This document shows positions 1 through 8,916 of a DNA stretch of 64,000 nt, piece by piece. The position numbers and the translations under genes were made by a program. Position 1 is the stretch's first letter, and each line of letters opens with the position of its first letter. Origin of the DNA: Spraguea lophii (taxonomy: Eukaryota > Microsporidia > Spragueidae); contig LDOQ01000289.1 of assembly GCA_001887945.1 (NCBI GenBank), positions 31,383 to 95,382 of the forward strand. Direction: 5' to 3'. The notes beneath the pieces were generated by a model that was not told the origin of the DNA, did no database searches, and saw nothing but the letters and a program-made list of their open reading frames with translations.

Positions 1-853
1 CTATTGGTGTTCCTAATACTACATTAAGATATTTCATTAGGTGTTCAACATTTGATATTAGGTGTTGTACTTCGAGTGTTGGGTGGTTGATAGCATCGTG
101 ATATCTAGGATCGTGTTTTATTTCTTCTGTATGTATATGTTTTGTATCATATCCTTCAAGTTCATTTCTTTCATAAAGTTTTGCTGCTGATAGAATAAAT
201 TTTTTCTCATCGGAAACTTTACTGTAACTGGATGATAATGAGAAGAATTTGCCTGATTTTCTATCCTTAAGAAGTGGTGAATCATATAATCTTAAATTAT
301 CGTATATCAAATTGTCTTTATCGTAAATTTCTATTTTGAAATTTTGTTTCGTTGAGATAATTTTTATCCTTAATTTACTAATATTCCTGTATCTTTCTGG
401 ATTAGGTGAATCTTTTATTACAACAATATCATCATAGCTATCCAAATGTGTTATGTCCTGTCCGTCGTTTACGGCTATTAATATTTCCATGGATCTTCCA
501 AGGAATTCAACACCAGCCATAATACCATTAAAATCACCATCAGTACCAAATAACTTATTACCATAATTTACTGGCTTTTCTGTATACCATAAAAATATAC
601 CTGCTTTCTGTGGATATGCTACATTTATATCATTAACAACAAATTCAAAGCTCCAATTTTCATGTTTATTCTCCGTTTTAAAGTTAATTATAGAGTCTTT
701 ACCATCTAAGGATTTCATAATTAAATCTTCTCTGTTTATTACCACATTCTTCAATGCTAAATTTTTAAGATCGTTATGTGTCGAATATCGTATATCATCA
801 ACTAAGTTTTCAATTATACTAGATTTTATCAAAGTTAATAATGTAAATAACAT
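1..853 (-). CDS. L-type lectin-like secretory protein (3' end beyond window)
   Basis: An open minus-strand frame starts at the ATG at 851-853 and stays open to the window edge, about 284 codons without a stop. It begins with a short hydrophobic leader (MLFTLLTLIKSSI). Residues about 65-120 read like the core of an L-type (ERGIC-53/VIP36/Emp47) lectin fold: WSFEFVVND, then GIFLWYTEKP, then GNKLFGTDGDFNGI and GVEF. This resembles the family's GLAxWYT...GxVFG...FxGxxIxxD pattern, although the usual Asp after the Gly-rich turn is Glu here. Family members are ER-Golgi cargo receptors for glycoproteins. The C-terminus, where a transmembrane anchor would be expected, lies outside the window. It is divergent from the next gene, with 116 bp between the starts. 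The fold call is mine from motif reading; sugar binding is unproven. Confidence 0.6.
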   Translation of the reverse strand, partial: MLFTLLTLIKSSIIENLVDDIRYSTHNDLKNLALKNVVINREDLIMKSLDGKDSIINFKTENKHENWSFEFVVNDINVAYPQKAGIFLWYTEKPVNYGNKLFGTDGDFNGIMAGVEFLGRSMEILIAVNDGQDITHLDSYDDIVVIKDSPNPERYRNISKLRIKIISTKQNFKIEIYDKDNLIYDNLRLYDSPLLKDRKSGKFFSLSSSYSKVSDEKKFILSAAKLYERNELEGYDTKHIHTEEIKHDPRYHDAINHPTLEVQHLISNVEHLMKYLNVVLGTPI

Positions 854-969
854 ATGTTTGTTATTATTTGTTACTTTTATAGCACGTATAATGATTTGTT
901 TCACGACTGATAGAATCAAAAACAAAAAGAAAATTGATAAAAAATAAAAAGAAATGTATCAGTTTCAGT

Positions 970-3774
970 ATGTTTATCGTTCTTTATTTTATTCTTGCTA
1001 TATCCTCTATACAGGTTGGAATAAGACCAAGGTGTGATTGTAGAGTATATAGACCTGAATGTGTAAATGTTTGTAGATATTATAATTATAAATTACCGAA
1101 TAGAGAGTATTATAATAAACCAATACAATATGTTCCTACAATACCAAAAGAATATCTAAATAATTCTCCTATACAAATAACAAAAACTGTATATAAAGAT
1201 AAATCCGATGAACAGAAAATTAAAACAGTTTATAGAGAAAGGGAAACAGATAAAAATGATATAGGATTGATAGATACGGAAGATTCTTCACCATATACTA
1301 AAAAAAGAGATATGGTAAATAAAATATACACAAAAAATAGAAAAAAATCAGATAATTTAAACTTTTGTGCATTGTTGTATTATTTAGACCAATATAAAGA
1401 TGATTTAAATATTAGTGAAGACAATTATAATGAAATAAAAACAGGATTTTTTAATGAATATAAACTTAATGAAAAAATATGTGATAAAAATATTGTAGGA
1501 AAAAGAGATGGTGCGATTTTAAAACACGGTGGAACAATTAAAAAAACAAAAATCAATAAAAAAGCAAACTTTTTTAAAAGATTAATTGGTTCTGATGAAG
1601 ATGTTAAAGTTGAAGAGTTAGAAGTAAACAAGGACAAATCAAATTCTAAGAAAGTACGACTTATAGAGGAAGAGCCAGTCATTCCAATAACAAGTGAAAA
1701 TAAAATAGTTACAACCACTAAATACGTAGATAAAATTTCCACTGTAAATAATACTATCATACATACTGTTTATATTCCAAGTAAAGATTATCAAAATCCA
1801 CTCTATGATTACTTTGCAAAGGATCAAAATAACAATAAATACAAAACTATCAATTCTGAATCTAATCAAATAGATAATCAAAGTACAATAAAAAATATTC
1901 TTAGTCAAACTAGACCACCTGTATCAACATTTACTGTAACAAATACAATTACGGTAACAGAAACAAAACCACCTGTAACTTCCAAAATAATACGTAAGAA
2001 ATACAGAAAATCCAACAAAGATTGTGAAAGTGATTGTCAATCAAATAATAATATTAAAAAAAGAAAACATAATGAAAAAAATAGTAATGTAGTTGATAAT
2101 AAATTATTAAATGTAGATTCTACAAATAATGAAAATTCTAATGAATTTTCAGAAAATAAAAGAAAAAAGTCGAAACGAAAGAAAAATAAAAAATTTTTAC
2201 TTGAAGAAAAAATGGACAAAAAAGATGTTATTAAAAGATTATTAAATATTTTGGTTGAAGAAAAAAAAATAAAGAAGGAAGAGAAAAACACCGATGAAAT
2301 AAAAGTAGAAGAGAAACAAAATCAAACTAAAGATAACGATAATGATCTCCTTCTAAAAATATACAATTTACTTTTAAAACAAAAAGAAATACCAAAAACT
2401 ATTTCTGAAGATAAAATAAAAAGTAAAGATAAAAACGATATAGACAAAAACAATAAATATCAAATTAAAACATCTTCTATTCCAATCTCAACAACAAATA
2501 AAATATTTGAAACAATACAAACAGTGCCAGGATCTGTCGTTACAGTGACTGTTACCAAAGATCATAATATAATAAAAACTGTAGTAAAAGATTCAATAAG
2601 CACAATAACACAACCAATTCAAGAAATAATGAATACAATTACATCTAAGATAAAAGGCAAAGTAAAAACAGTGACACAAACAGAGAATAAAATAATAACA
2701 AATGTAATTGATAAAGAAATAATAAATACTGTATATAACACAATAAATACAGCAGAACTAAAAACAGATAAAATTAGTACACAGGTTAAATATCCTCAAG
2801 AAGACACAATAGAAAAAGGTATTTCTACAGAAAATCCTATCGGTAAAAAAGTAATAGTACCACCTAACCAAGAAAATAATAAGAGTATCAAATTATCTTT
2901 TACATCCTCAAATATTTCTTCTACTATAAAACCTATTATAAAAAATAAATATATTACTAAAAAAGTAACAGAAGAACCTAAAACATCTACCATCACAACT
3001 ATTAATATAAAAACAGAATATACAACATCTTTGCGTTCTAAGAATACAACAATAACAAAAAATATAAATAACGATGGAGAAGAAGTTACAGAAGGAATAT
3101 TAGATAAAATTTTTAAACCTTTTATAAGTTTAGCACAAATAAATAACAAAGATTCTACAGAAAATAAAGAAATTGAAAAAACAGAAGATGATAAGAAAAA
3201 TGAAAATAACTCCAACACAGGTACTAACAACAACAATAAAAAATCTAAAAATAAAAATGATAAGGATAAAAAAAATGAAAATAATCCCAACACAGATACT
3301 AACGACAACAATAAAAAATATAAAAATAATAATGATAATATAGAAAAAGAGAAAAATAAGATAATAAAACAAATTATTGATAAAAAAATAAAAGCTAATG
3401 ATAATTTTGATGAAGATTTAGAAAAGAAGAAAAAAGAAATAGTGAATAATATTATTGCTGGTAACGATAGACTAAAAGAATCTAACGATGAAAATGTAAA
3501 AAATATAATAAAAAGGAAAGTAGATGAAGCTATAAAAACACAGGATGACATAGGAAAGAAGAAAATAGAACTTAATCTTGTAATTAAAAAGAAGAAGAAG
3601 GAAGATATGAAAAAAGATGAAAAGAAAGTAAAAGTAAAGGTTGTAAAAGTTTATAAAAATAAAATAAATAATGAGAAGAATAAAACCATTGTGAATAATG
3701 ATAATCAGAATAAAAATAAAATACCACAAAATGATGTAGGAAATAGAAATAATCTTTTAGATTTATTAATTTAA
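970..3774 (+). CDS. Large secreted Thr/Val- and Lys/Asn-rich protein, function unknown
   Basis: The open frame reaches upstream to a TTG at 934, but the first in-frame ATG is at 970, giving 934 residues. That start yields a good signal peptide (MFIVLYFILAISSIQVG), followed at once by a Cys-rich stretch (CDCRVYRPECVNVC). The middle has several Thr/Val-rich strands of a common style (STFTVTNTITVTET, GSVVTVTVTK, KVKTVTQTENK) separated by Lys/Asn/Glu-rich low complexity. Near the C-terminus a 25-residue unit occurs twice in tandem. The protein is strongly basic towards its end. It should enter the secretory pathway and could be a spore-coat or exported protein, but I recognise no family. Confidence 0.8.
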   Translation: MFIVLYFILAISSIQVGIRPRCDCRVYRPECVNVCRYYNYKLPNREYYNKPIQYVPTIPKEYLNNSPIQITKTVYKDKSDEQKIKTVYRERETDKNDIGLIDTEDSSPYTKKRDMVNKIYTKNRKKSDNLNFCALLYYLDQYKDDLNISEDNYNEIKTGFFNEYKLNEKICDKNIVGKRDGAILKHGGTIKKTKINKKANFFKRLIGSDEDVKVEELEVNKDKSNSKKVRLIEEEPVIPITSENKIVTTTKYVDKISTVNNTIIHTVYIPSKDYQNPLYDYFAKDQNNNKYKTINSESNQIDNQSTIKNILSQTRPPVSTFTVTNTITVTETKPPVTSKIIRKKYRKSNKDCESDCQSNNNIKKRKHNEKNSNVVDNKLLNVDSTNNENSNEFSENKRKKSKRKKNKKFLLEEKMDKKDVIKRLLNILVEEKKIKKEEKNTDEIKVEEKQNQTKDNDNDLLLKIYNLLLKQKEIPKTISEDKIKSKDKNDIDKNNKYQIKTSSIPISTTNKIFETIQTVPGSVVTVTVTKDHNIIKTVVKDSISTITQPIQEIMNTITSKIKGKVKTVTQTENKIITNVIDKEIINTVYNTINTAELKTDKISTQVKYPQEDTIEKGISTENPIGKKVIVPPNQENNKSIKLSFTSSNISSTIKPIIKNKYITKKVTEEPKTSTITTINIKTEYTTSLRSKNTTITKNINNDGEEVTEGILDKIFKPFISLAQINNKDSTENKEIEKTEDDKKNENNSNTGTNNNNKKSKNKNDKDKKNENNPNTDTNDNNKKYKNNNDNIEKEKNKIIKQIIDKKIKANDNFDEDLEKKKKEIVNNIIAGNDRLKESNDENVKNIIKRKVDEAIKTQDDIGKKKIELNLVIKKKKKEDMKKDEKKVKVKVVKVYKNKINNEKNKTIVNNDNQNKNKIPQNDVGNRNNLLDLLI
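3190..3339 (+). repeat. 75-bp in-frame tandem duplication (2 copies)
   Basis: Two adjacent 75-bp copies (3190-3264 and 3265-3339) encode a 25-residue Asn/Lys-rich unit containing KKNENNSNTGT or KKNENNPNTDT. The period is a multiple of three, so the frame is kept. Confidence 0.8.
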
Positions 3775-3966
3775 ATAAAAATTTTATAATAATAATAATA
3801 TTTCAAATATGAACGATAGAAGGTATCATTTTAAATATCTTATCATCTTTTATAATTAAATAAAAAATAATTTTAAATAAAAACAATTTGTTTATCTTCT
3901 ATATAAAATATTATTTTTTTAGTTATAAGAATTCTAATTACGATATAAAAATTATTATAAAATATT

Positions 3967-4767
3967 TTATTTCTGTTTTAATTTTTCTTTCAAATATTTA
4001 GGATCTATACATTTTATATTAGTACAAGGAGATTCACATAATATATTATCACATACACAAACAAATGTACATCCCTTTTTTCCTTTAATTTTGATATTCA
4101 TTTTATAATTGTTATTAAATATACGTTGTTCCAACGGTGTAAACTCATTCTTTTCTTTCAAGATTTCCAAATATTTTTTATTTTTATCTTTCGCAATATT
4201 TTTTATTATTTTTTTTATAAAAATAAAATTACGTTCTTTTGCCGAGTAAGTAATATTCTTATACTGAAATAATCCCAATTCTGTAATTTTACCATTATCG
4301 ATTATTTCTTTGATAGATGATAATATTTTACCTTCAAAAATACCAGTACTGTCTACATATTTATCATTTATACGTTTAAAATCCAATATTCCCCAATAAT
4401 CCCTATAAATATACCCATCATTTATATTTTCAATATTTTTCTTTTTTACAATTAATACATCTTTTACCTTCTCACTTGCATATTTCTTAATCTCTTTTTT
4501 ATATTTACGTATAAAATTCAATATACTCATTCCACCCACAATACCATCCTCCTCATCCTCTTGTACTAATTTTATAACTATTTCTTTATCCATTCCTTTA
4601 TTATCCTTATCCAATATTAATACTAATTTTACTTCTTTTTCACCCTCATTGGTATCCATAATCTTCCCAACCATATTATGTATTATACCACGAACATCAT
4701 TAGGTTCCAATTCACAACTGTATAATAGAAAATATAAAACAAAATGAAAGTATATTTGCATATACAT
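3967..4767 (-). CDS. Small secreted protein with Cys-rich C-terminus, unknown
   Basis: This encodes 266 residues starting MYMQIYFHFVLYFLLYSC, a signal peptide, followed by a charged, mostly helical body. Near the C-terminus six Cys occur in a cluster (CTFVCVCDNILCESPC, then NIKC), which suggests a small disulphide-bonded module. It is convergent with the preceding Thr/Lys-rich gene, which also carries a CxC-type cluster, though at its N-terminus. I recognise no family. Secretion is likely from the leader and function is unknown. M3 is an equally plausible start and gives nearly the same leader. Confidence 0.7.
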   Translation of the reverse strand: MYMQIYFHFVLYFLLYSCELEPNDVRGIIHNMVGKIMDTNEGEKEVKLVLILDKDNKGMDKEIVIKLVQEDEEDGIVGGMSILNFIRKYKKEIKKYASEKVKDVLIVKKKNIENINDGYIYRDYWGILDFKRINDKYVDSTGIFEGKILSSIKEIIDNGKITELGLFQYKNITYSAKERNFIFIKKIIKNIAKDKNKKYLEILKEKNEFTPLEQRIFNNNYKMNIKIKGKKGCTFVCVCDNILCESPCTNIKCIDPKYLKEKLKQK

Positions 4768-5210
4768 GATTAGTAGATAATATTGGTGTTTATAAAAATG
4801 ATAGATCTGATACTGTTTTAGATAATGATCAAAGTTAAATCTTTTATAATCGAAACCAGTTAGTACAAGTTTAGATATGGTTTAACGATTAAATATTATA
4901 TATCATAATAGGTTACAAACGGTCCTGAATCCTCTACAAAAAAAACAATAACACCTTTTACAATGTTATAACAATCGATAATATATTATATCTATTAAAA
5001 TTAAAAGTATTTTTAGTGTGATAATAAATAAATGTGAAAGTATATTTATTAAATAAATAATAAAAATATCTCTCAAAAAATATTTGAATAGAAAATTTTA
5101 AAATCAAAGATAATTAGTGTTAATTATAAATTAAGGAATATACAGTCTTCATTCGTTTACATTTATTAGAAAATTACTATTAAAATATATTAGTATAATA
5201 ACATCATAAT
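4768..5210. other. Intergenic AT-rich spacer with a SINE fragment
   Basis: No coding signal. The stretch at 4851-4926 resembles the 3' part of the dispersed SINE (CGAAACCAGTTAGTACAAGT, then TATCATAATAGGTTACAAAC). It is an old, truncated plus-strand remnant. Confidence 0.55.
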
Positions 5211-5537
5211 TTATTTTTTATTTATATTTTTTTCTTTCATTGGTTTCCTCCTCTTTCCTACTTCTTCTGTTTTATTTATATTTTCTTTATATATTTTTGT
5301 TTTATTTAATAATTCTTCTAATACTTGTATACTCTCATCTAAAAATAAACACATTTTATCTTTTGTTAAATCATTGTAATAGTTACCCTTAATATTCTTT
5401 TCTATTGTTTTGTTGTTTTCAATGGCTTTAGAACGTAGTTCAGATTTTAATTGTGTGTTTTTCTTTGCAAGCTTTTTGTTCTTTTCTTCCATATTATTGC
5501 ATAAATAAAGAGAAAGATAAATATTTAAATATTGCAT
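5211..5537 (-). CDS. Short Lys/Glu-rich coiled-coil ORF, hypothetical
   Basis: The longest ATG frame starts at 5537 and gives 108 residues. A second ATG at 5492 would give 93 residues beginning MEEKNKKLAKKN and may be the true start, since the sequence before it is hydrophobic and AT-driven. The body is hydrophilic and helical with heptad-like spacing and a basic tail (KRRKPMKEKNINKK). I recognise no family. The length, low complexity and position beside tandem repeats leave real doubt that it is a gene. Confidence 0.4.
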   Translation of the reverse strand: MQYLNIYLSLYLCNNMEEKNKKLAKKNTQLKSELRSKAIENNKTIEKNIKGNYYNDLTKDKMCLFLDESIQVLEELLNKTKIYKENINKTEEVGKRRKPMKEKNINKK

Positions 5538-5550
5538 AGACAAAATATCT

Positions 5551-5711
5551 AAATAGTGTATTATTATTTTAAAGCTTAAAATTATATTTAAATAGTGTAT
5601 TATTACTATTTTAAAACTTATAATTATATTTAAATAATGTATTACTATTTTAGAATTAAGTAATTATAGTTAAATAATATATTACGATTTTAAAGTTAAA
5701 TAATTATATTT
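5551..5711. repeat. Tandem repeat, about 40 bp x 4
   Basis: Four consecutive diverged copies start at 5551, 5590, 5632 and 5672, each beginning AAATARTRTATTA and ending ATTATATTT or similar. They fill the spacer between the small ORF and the HDAC gene. Confidence 0.75.
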
Positions 5712-5751
5712 TTAAAAATATCACATAAATAAAAATTAATTTATTTTTAAT

Positions 5752-6813
5752 TTAATAATTATCCATTAACTCCAAATTATAATTTACAACGACATCTAAA
5801 TATTTCTTGCTGTTCACATTATCATATTTCTTCTTCAATCTAGGATACAAACTCTGCGACGGTTCAAAATATGCACTATATTGATTTTTATCTATTTCAT
5901 TCTTGATCTGCACATCACATGCTATAGCAGTCTCATTAACCCATGCTCTACTTACATTCTTTATATTGTATCCACCACCACCTAATATTAACAATGGTAT
6001 ATTATAACTTTTAACCGTTTTCACACATTCACCATGTCCTTGAATACTCAGATTAAAACATCCCAATGTATCTTCAGCTAACGAATCTGCTCCACATTGC
6101 AATACTATAGCACTTGGTTTAAATTTTTTTATCGCTTGATCTACTATAGGTTTAAATACATAATGGTAAGAATGATCATCTATACCATTTTTCAATGGTA
6201 CATTTACTGCATAACCCAACCCTTCTTCATCACCATTCGTAAAAAGATCTCCAGTACCAGGATAATATCCTTCTCCGAATTTATGAAAAGATAATGTCAT
6301 TACTCTATCAGAATGATAAAATGCCTCTTCCACCCCATCACCGTGATGTATATCTATATCTATGTATAATACTCTTTCTTTATATTTAAGAATTTCTTGT
6401 ATACCCATAACTATATCATTGAAATAACAGAACCCACTCGGCTCCTCTTTCTTTGCATGATGAAGACCACCACCCCAATTTATAGCAATATCGTATTCAT
6501 TAAGAAGTTTACTACAATTGATAGTAGCGCTAGAATATCGTTTAGAAAATATGCCCAATCCTGGAAAACATGGACAATCATCCGACGGTTCTAATGTTTC
6601 ATTTGTTATTGTATTTATATAATTTTTTGTATGAAAAACAGAAAATACATTATTATCGTAAAGAATCTCTGGTTCTATTATATCCATATGTTTATCTAAA
6701 CCATAATTTTTAACTAATGTGTGTGTAATTGCAACTCTATGTGGTTTCATAGGATGATCTTCACCGTAGAAAAAATTTCCAACTTCTTTATCGTACATAT
6801 ATGCAATTTTCAT
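5752..6813 (-). CDS. Class I histone deacetylase, HDAC3/Hos2-like
   Basis: This zinc-dependent lysine deacetylase acts in nuclear corepressor complexes. The frame opens at 6858, but the ATG at 6813 is preferred: CCC abuts it and the protein then begins MKIAYMYDKEVGNFFYGEDH, as class I enzymes do (353 residues). Visible landmarks are HPMKPHR, the catalytic pair in GGGLHHAKKEEPSGF (His118-His119), DIDIHHGDGVEEAFY with the zinc ligands, SFHKFG, YPGTGDL, QCGADSL and the catalytic Tyr in LGGGGYN. The wording KIxxP-free N-terminus, YIDIDIHHGDG and GIDDHSY are closer to HDAC3/Hos2 than to Rpd3. All key residues are present, so it should be active. An ARID4-like protein, a typical HDAC-complex subunit, is encoded at 33.7 kb. 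Confidence 0.95.
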   Translation of the reverse strand: MKIAYMYDKEVGNFFYGEDHPMKPHRVAITHTLVKNYGLDKHMDIIEPEILYDNNVFSVFHTKNYINTITNETLEPSDDCPCFPGLGIFSKRYSSATINCSKLLNEYDIAINWGGGLHHAKKEEPSGFCYFNDIVMGIQEILKYKERVLYIDIDIHHGDGVEEAFYHSDRVMTLSFHKFGEGYYPGTGDLFTNGDEEGLGYAVNVPLKNGIDDHSYHYVFKPIVDQAIKKFKPSAIVLQCGADSLAEDTLGCFNLSIQGHGECVKTVKSYNIPLLILGGGGYNIKNVSRAWVNETAIACDVQIKNEIDKNQYSAYFEPSQSLYPRLKKKYDNVNSKKYLDVVVNYNLELMDNY

Positions 6814-6816
6814 GGG
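6814..6816 (-). promoter_or_regulatory. CCC start-proximal motif of the HDAC gene
   Basis: On the minus strand the sequence reads TTTTTTACCCATG. C-runs directly before ATG recur at many starts in this window and decide the HDAC start here against an upstream in-frame ATG. Confidence 0.5.
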
Positions 6817-7658
6817 TAAAAAATAATAGAAGATATTTATCTGTTTTTTAAAAAACAAAATATTTTTATAAGAGGGGATAAGAAATTATCTGGTAATCAA
6901 TTATATATTTAAATATTGTTATAAAATATTTATATTTATGATAGAAATAAATAATAGTATACATATACAAACAAGTATATATTATAAATATCAAATAAGC
7001 TATTTTATAGTTATTATATATAAAGTAAAATGAAAATAAGGAAACTATCATTTAAGAATAACATTTATTTTGTTAATAATAATTTCAAAAAGAAATATAC
7101 ATATTATATACAAATATAATATTTTATATATAAAGTATTTATATATGAGATAATTTAATGTAAGATGAGATTAATGCATATATGTAGCGAAACCAGTTAT
7201 TACAAATCATCCACATTTTAAATAATTAACAATATTATAAATAATAATATATAATATATTAATTATAATTCTTTTTATGTTTATTAGAGATTATATTTGA
7301 TTAGCTAGTTTATTAGAGATTATATTTGATTAGCTTATTAAAGAAAATAAACATAAGCACATAATTGAATGAATATTTTAAAAGAAATAATTATTATTAT
7401 AATATCAATACAGTTGTAATATCCATTAACAATGAATATATTATATAAATACATATTTCATAAACACACCCTCGTATTATATTCACTAATCAAATATAAT
7501 AATAACAAAAAAACCATTTTATAAATTCTATAATGATATTTATTAAATAATATATTTTAATTATATTTATAATATATCATTATTATAATATCTATATACA
7601 ATCTATCATTATCACTGTCATTATTATAAAATAAAATCAGGTAACACAAACACAATAA
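6817..7658. other. Intergenic, AT-rich, with a SINE fragment
   Basis: No gene seen. Positions 7158-7207 match the most conserved SINE body segment (TAAGATGAGATTAATGCATA, then TGTAGCGAAACCAGTTA) on the plus strand. The rest is A/T-rich; two copies of TTTATTAGAGATTATATTTGATTAGC lie close together around 7275-7335. Confidence 0.5.
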
Positions 7659-8744
7659 ATGAAAGTAGTATATCTAAATGATTATCTATTAAAGAAATAC
7701 AATAGAGCTAAACATAAAAACATAGTAAATACCAAAGATAATATAAATCAATATAATACAAATCAATCCAATAAAGATAATATAAAAGTAATAGTATTTG
7801 ATGTAGATAATACATTGTATAATGAATCTATACATTTAGAAAAATTATTATTAAATAATACTATAGATTTTATTATCAAAAATATAAATACAACAGATAT
7901 ACAAGAAATAATAAATAAAATCAATTATAACCTAAATTACAATTATAATAGTGATTGTGATAATAAAGATAATATAGATAGTGATAATCATATTAAATAT
8001 AATAAAGATAATAATATTATATACACTATAAATAATAAAATTATAAATATAAATAATATCTATAATATAGTAAATAATTACGTGTATAAATATTATCCTT
8101 TAATGATATATTATTTATATAAATATATAGATAAAGATATTTATATAAATGAAGTAATAAATAAAATAGAATATAAAGAATTAATAAAATATAATAAAGA
8201 ATTAAAAGATATTATAGATAATACTATAGATAATATAGATAATACTATAAATAATAATAAAGAATTAAAAGATAATATAGATAATAATATAGATAATAAT
8301 ATAAATAATAGAAATAATAGAAATATTATAGATAATAGAATTATAAAAATAATATATACTAATAGTATAAAAGAACATACACTTAAAATATTAAATATAT
8401 TAGATATAAAATTTAATATAATATTTTGTGGTAATAAAATATATAAACCTATGGATATAGGATATAAACTAATAGAATATTATATAAACAATTGTTATAC
8501 GTATGATACGTATGATAGTGAGTGTGATGGTTGTGATATCAGTGATACTAACGATAAAACATCTACTATTAACAATAACAATACACATATTAACAATAAT
8601 ATTAATGATAATGTAAAATATTATTTTATTGATGATAAAGAAATAAATTTATTATCTGCAAAGAATAATGGATGGAATACATATTTGGTAAACAAGAAAG
8701 AAGATGTAATAGAAAATATTAGAAATTTTATAAATGATTTATAA
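7659..8744 (+). CDS. HAD-superfamily phosphatase, pyrimidine 5'-nucleotidase (Sdt1/Phm8)-like
   Basis: A HAD phosphatase of 361 residues. Motif I is VIVFDVDNTLY (Asp48, Asp50), motif II is IIYTNS, the motif III Lys lies in KIYKPMD, and motif IV is YFIDDKEIN followed by SAKNNGWNTYLV. The order and wording match fungal Sdt1/Phm8 proteins, which dephosphorylate nucleoside monophosphates. What is odd is that the cap region and linkers are swollen with Asn/Asp/Ile low complexity (DNTIDNIDNTINNN and similar), making the protein longer than the family norm, and codons are almost all A/T-only. The four motifs are intact, so activity is plausible. No CCC motif precedes the ATG. Confidence 0.8.
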   Translation: MKVVYLNDYLLKKYNRAKHKNIVNTKDNINQYNTNQSNKDNIKVIVFDVDNTLYNESIHLEKLLLNNTIDFIIKNINTTDIQEIINKINYNLNYNYNSDCDNKDNIDSDNHIKYNKDNNIIYTINNKIININNIYNIVNNYVYKYYPLMIYYLYKYIDKDIYINEVINKIEYKELIKYNKELKDIIDNTIDNIDNTINNNKELKDNIDNNIDNNINNRNNRNIIDNRIIKIIYTNSIKEHTLKILNILDIKFNIIFCGNKIYKPMDIGYKLIEYYINNCYTYDTYDSECDGCDISDTNDKTSTINNNNTHINNNINDNVKYYFIDDKEINLLSAKNNGWNTYLVNKKEDVIENIRNFINDL

Positions 8745-8803
8745 TTAAATAATAAATATTTTAATTATAAAAATAATTTTATTGTAAATTATATTTAGAT
8801 ATT

Positions 8804-8882
8804 AGATATTCTTATATTTGATATTAAGTTATATAAGATTAAATTGTAGTATAAAAATATTATATCAAATATAAGAATATCT
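8804..8882. repeat. 21-bp perfect inverted repeat between convergent genes
   Basis: AGATATTCTTATATTTGATAT at 8804-8824 is the exact reverse complement of 8862-8882, with a 37-base loop. An eight-base outer pair (8791-8798 with 8881-8888) partly overlaps this arm and could extend it. It sits between the ends of the convergent HAD and CCDC47-like genes and could form a 3'-end hairpin or be a foldback remnant. Confidence 0.75.
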
Positions 8883-8916
8883 AAATATAAATATTATATC
8901 AAATATAAAAATATAA

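Noticed and set aside
934..969. Upstream extension of the large secreted protein
   Set aside because: It begins with TTG; the ATG at 970 gives a clean signal peptide.
2796..3551. Minus-strand ORF of 251 codons
   Set aside because: Phe/Leu/Ile-rich shadow of the Lys/Asn-rich coding strand; no start context or domain.
6866..7051. Minus-strand ORF of 61 codons upstream of HDAC
   Set aside because: Tyr/Ile-rich chance frame in AT spacer with no start motif.
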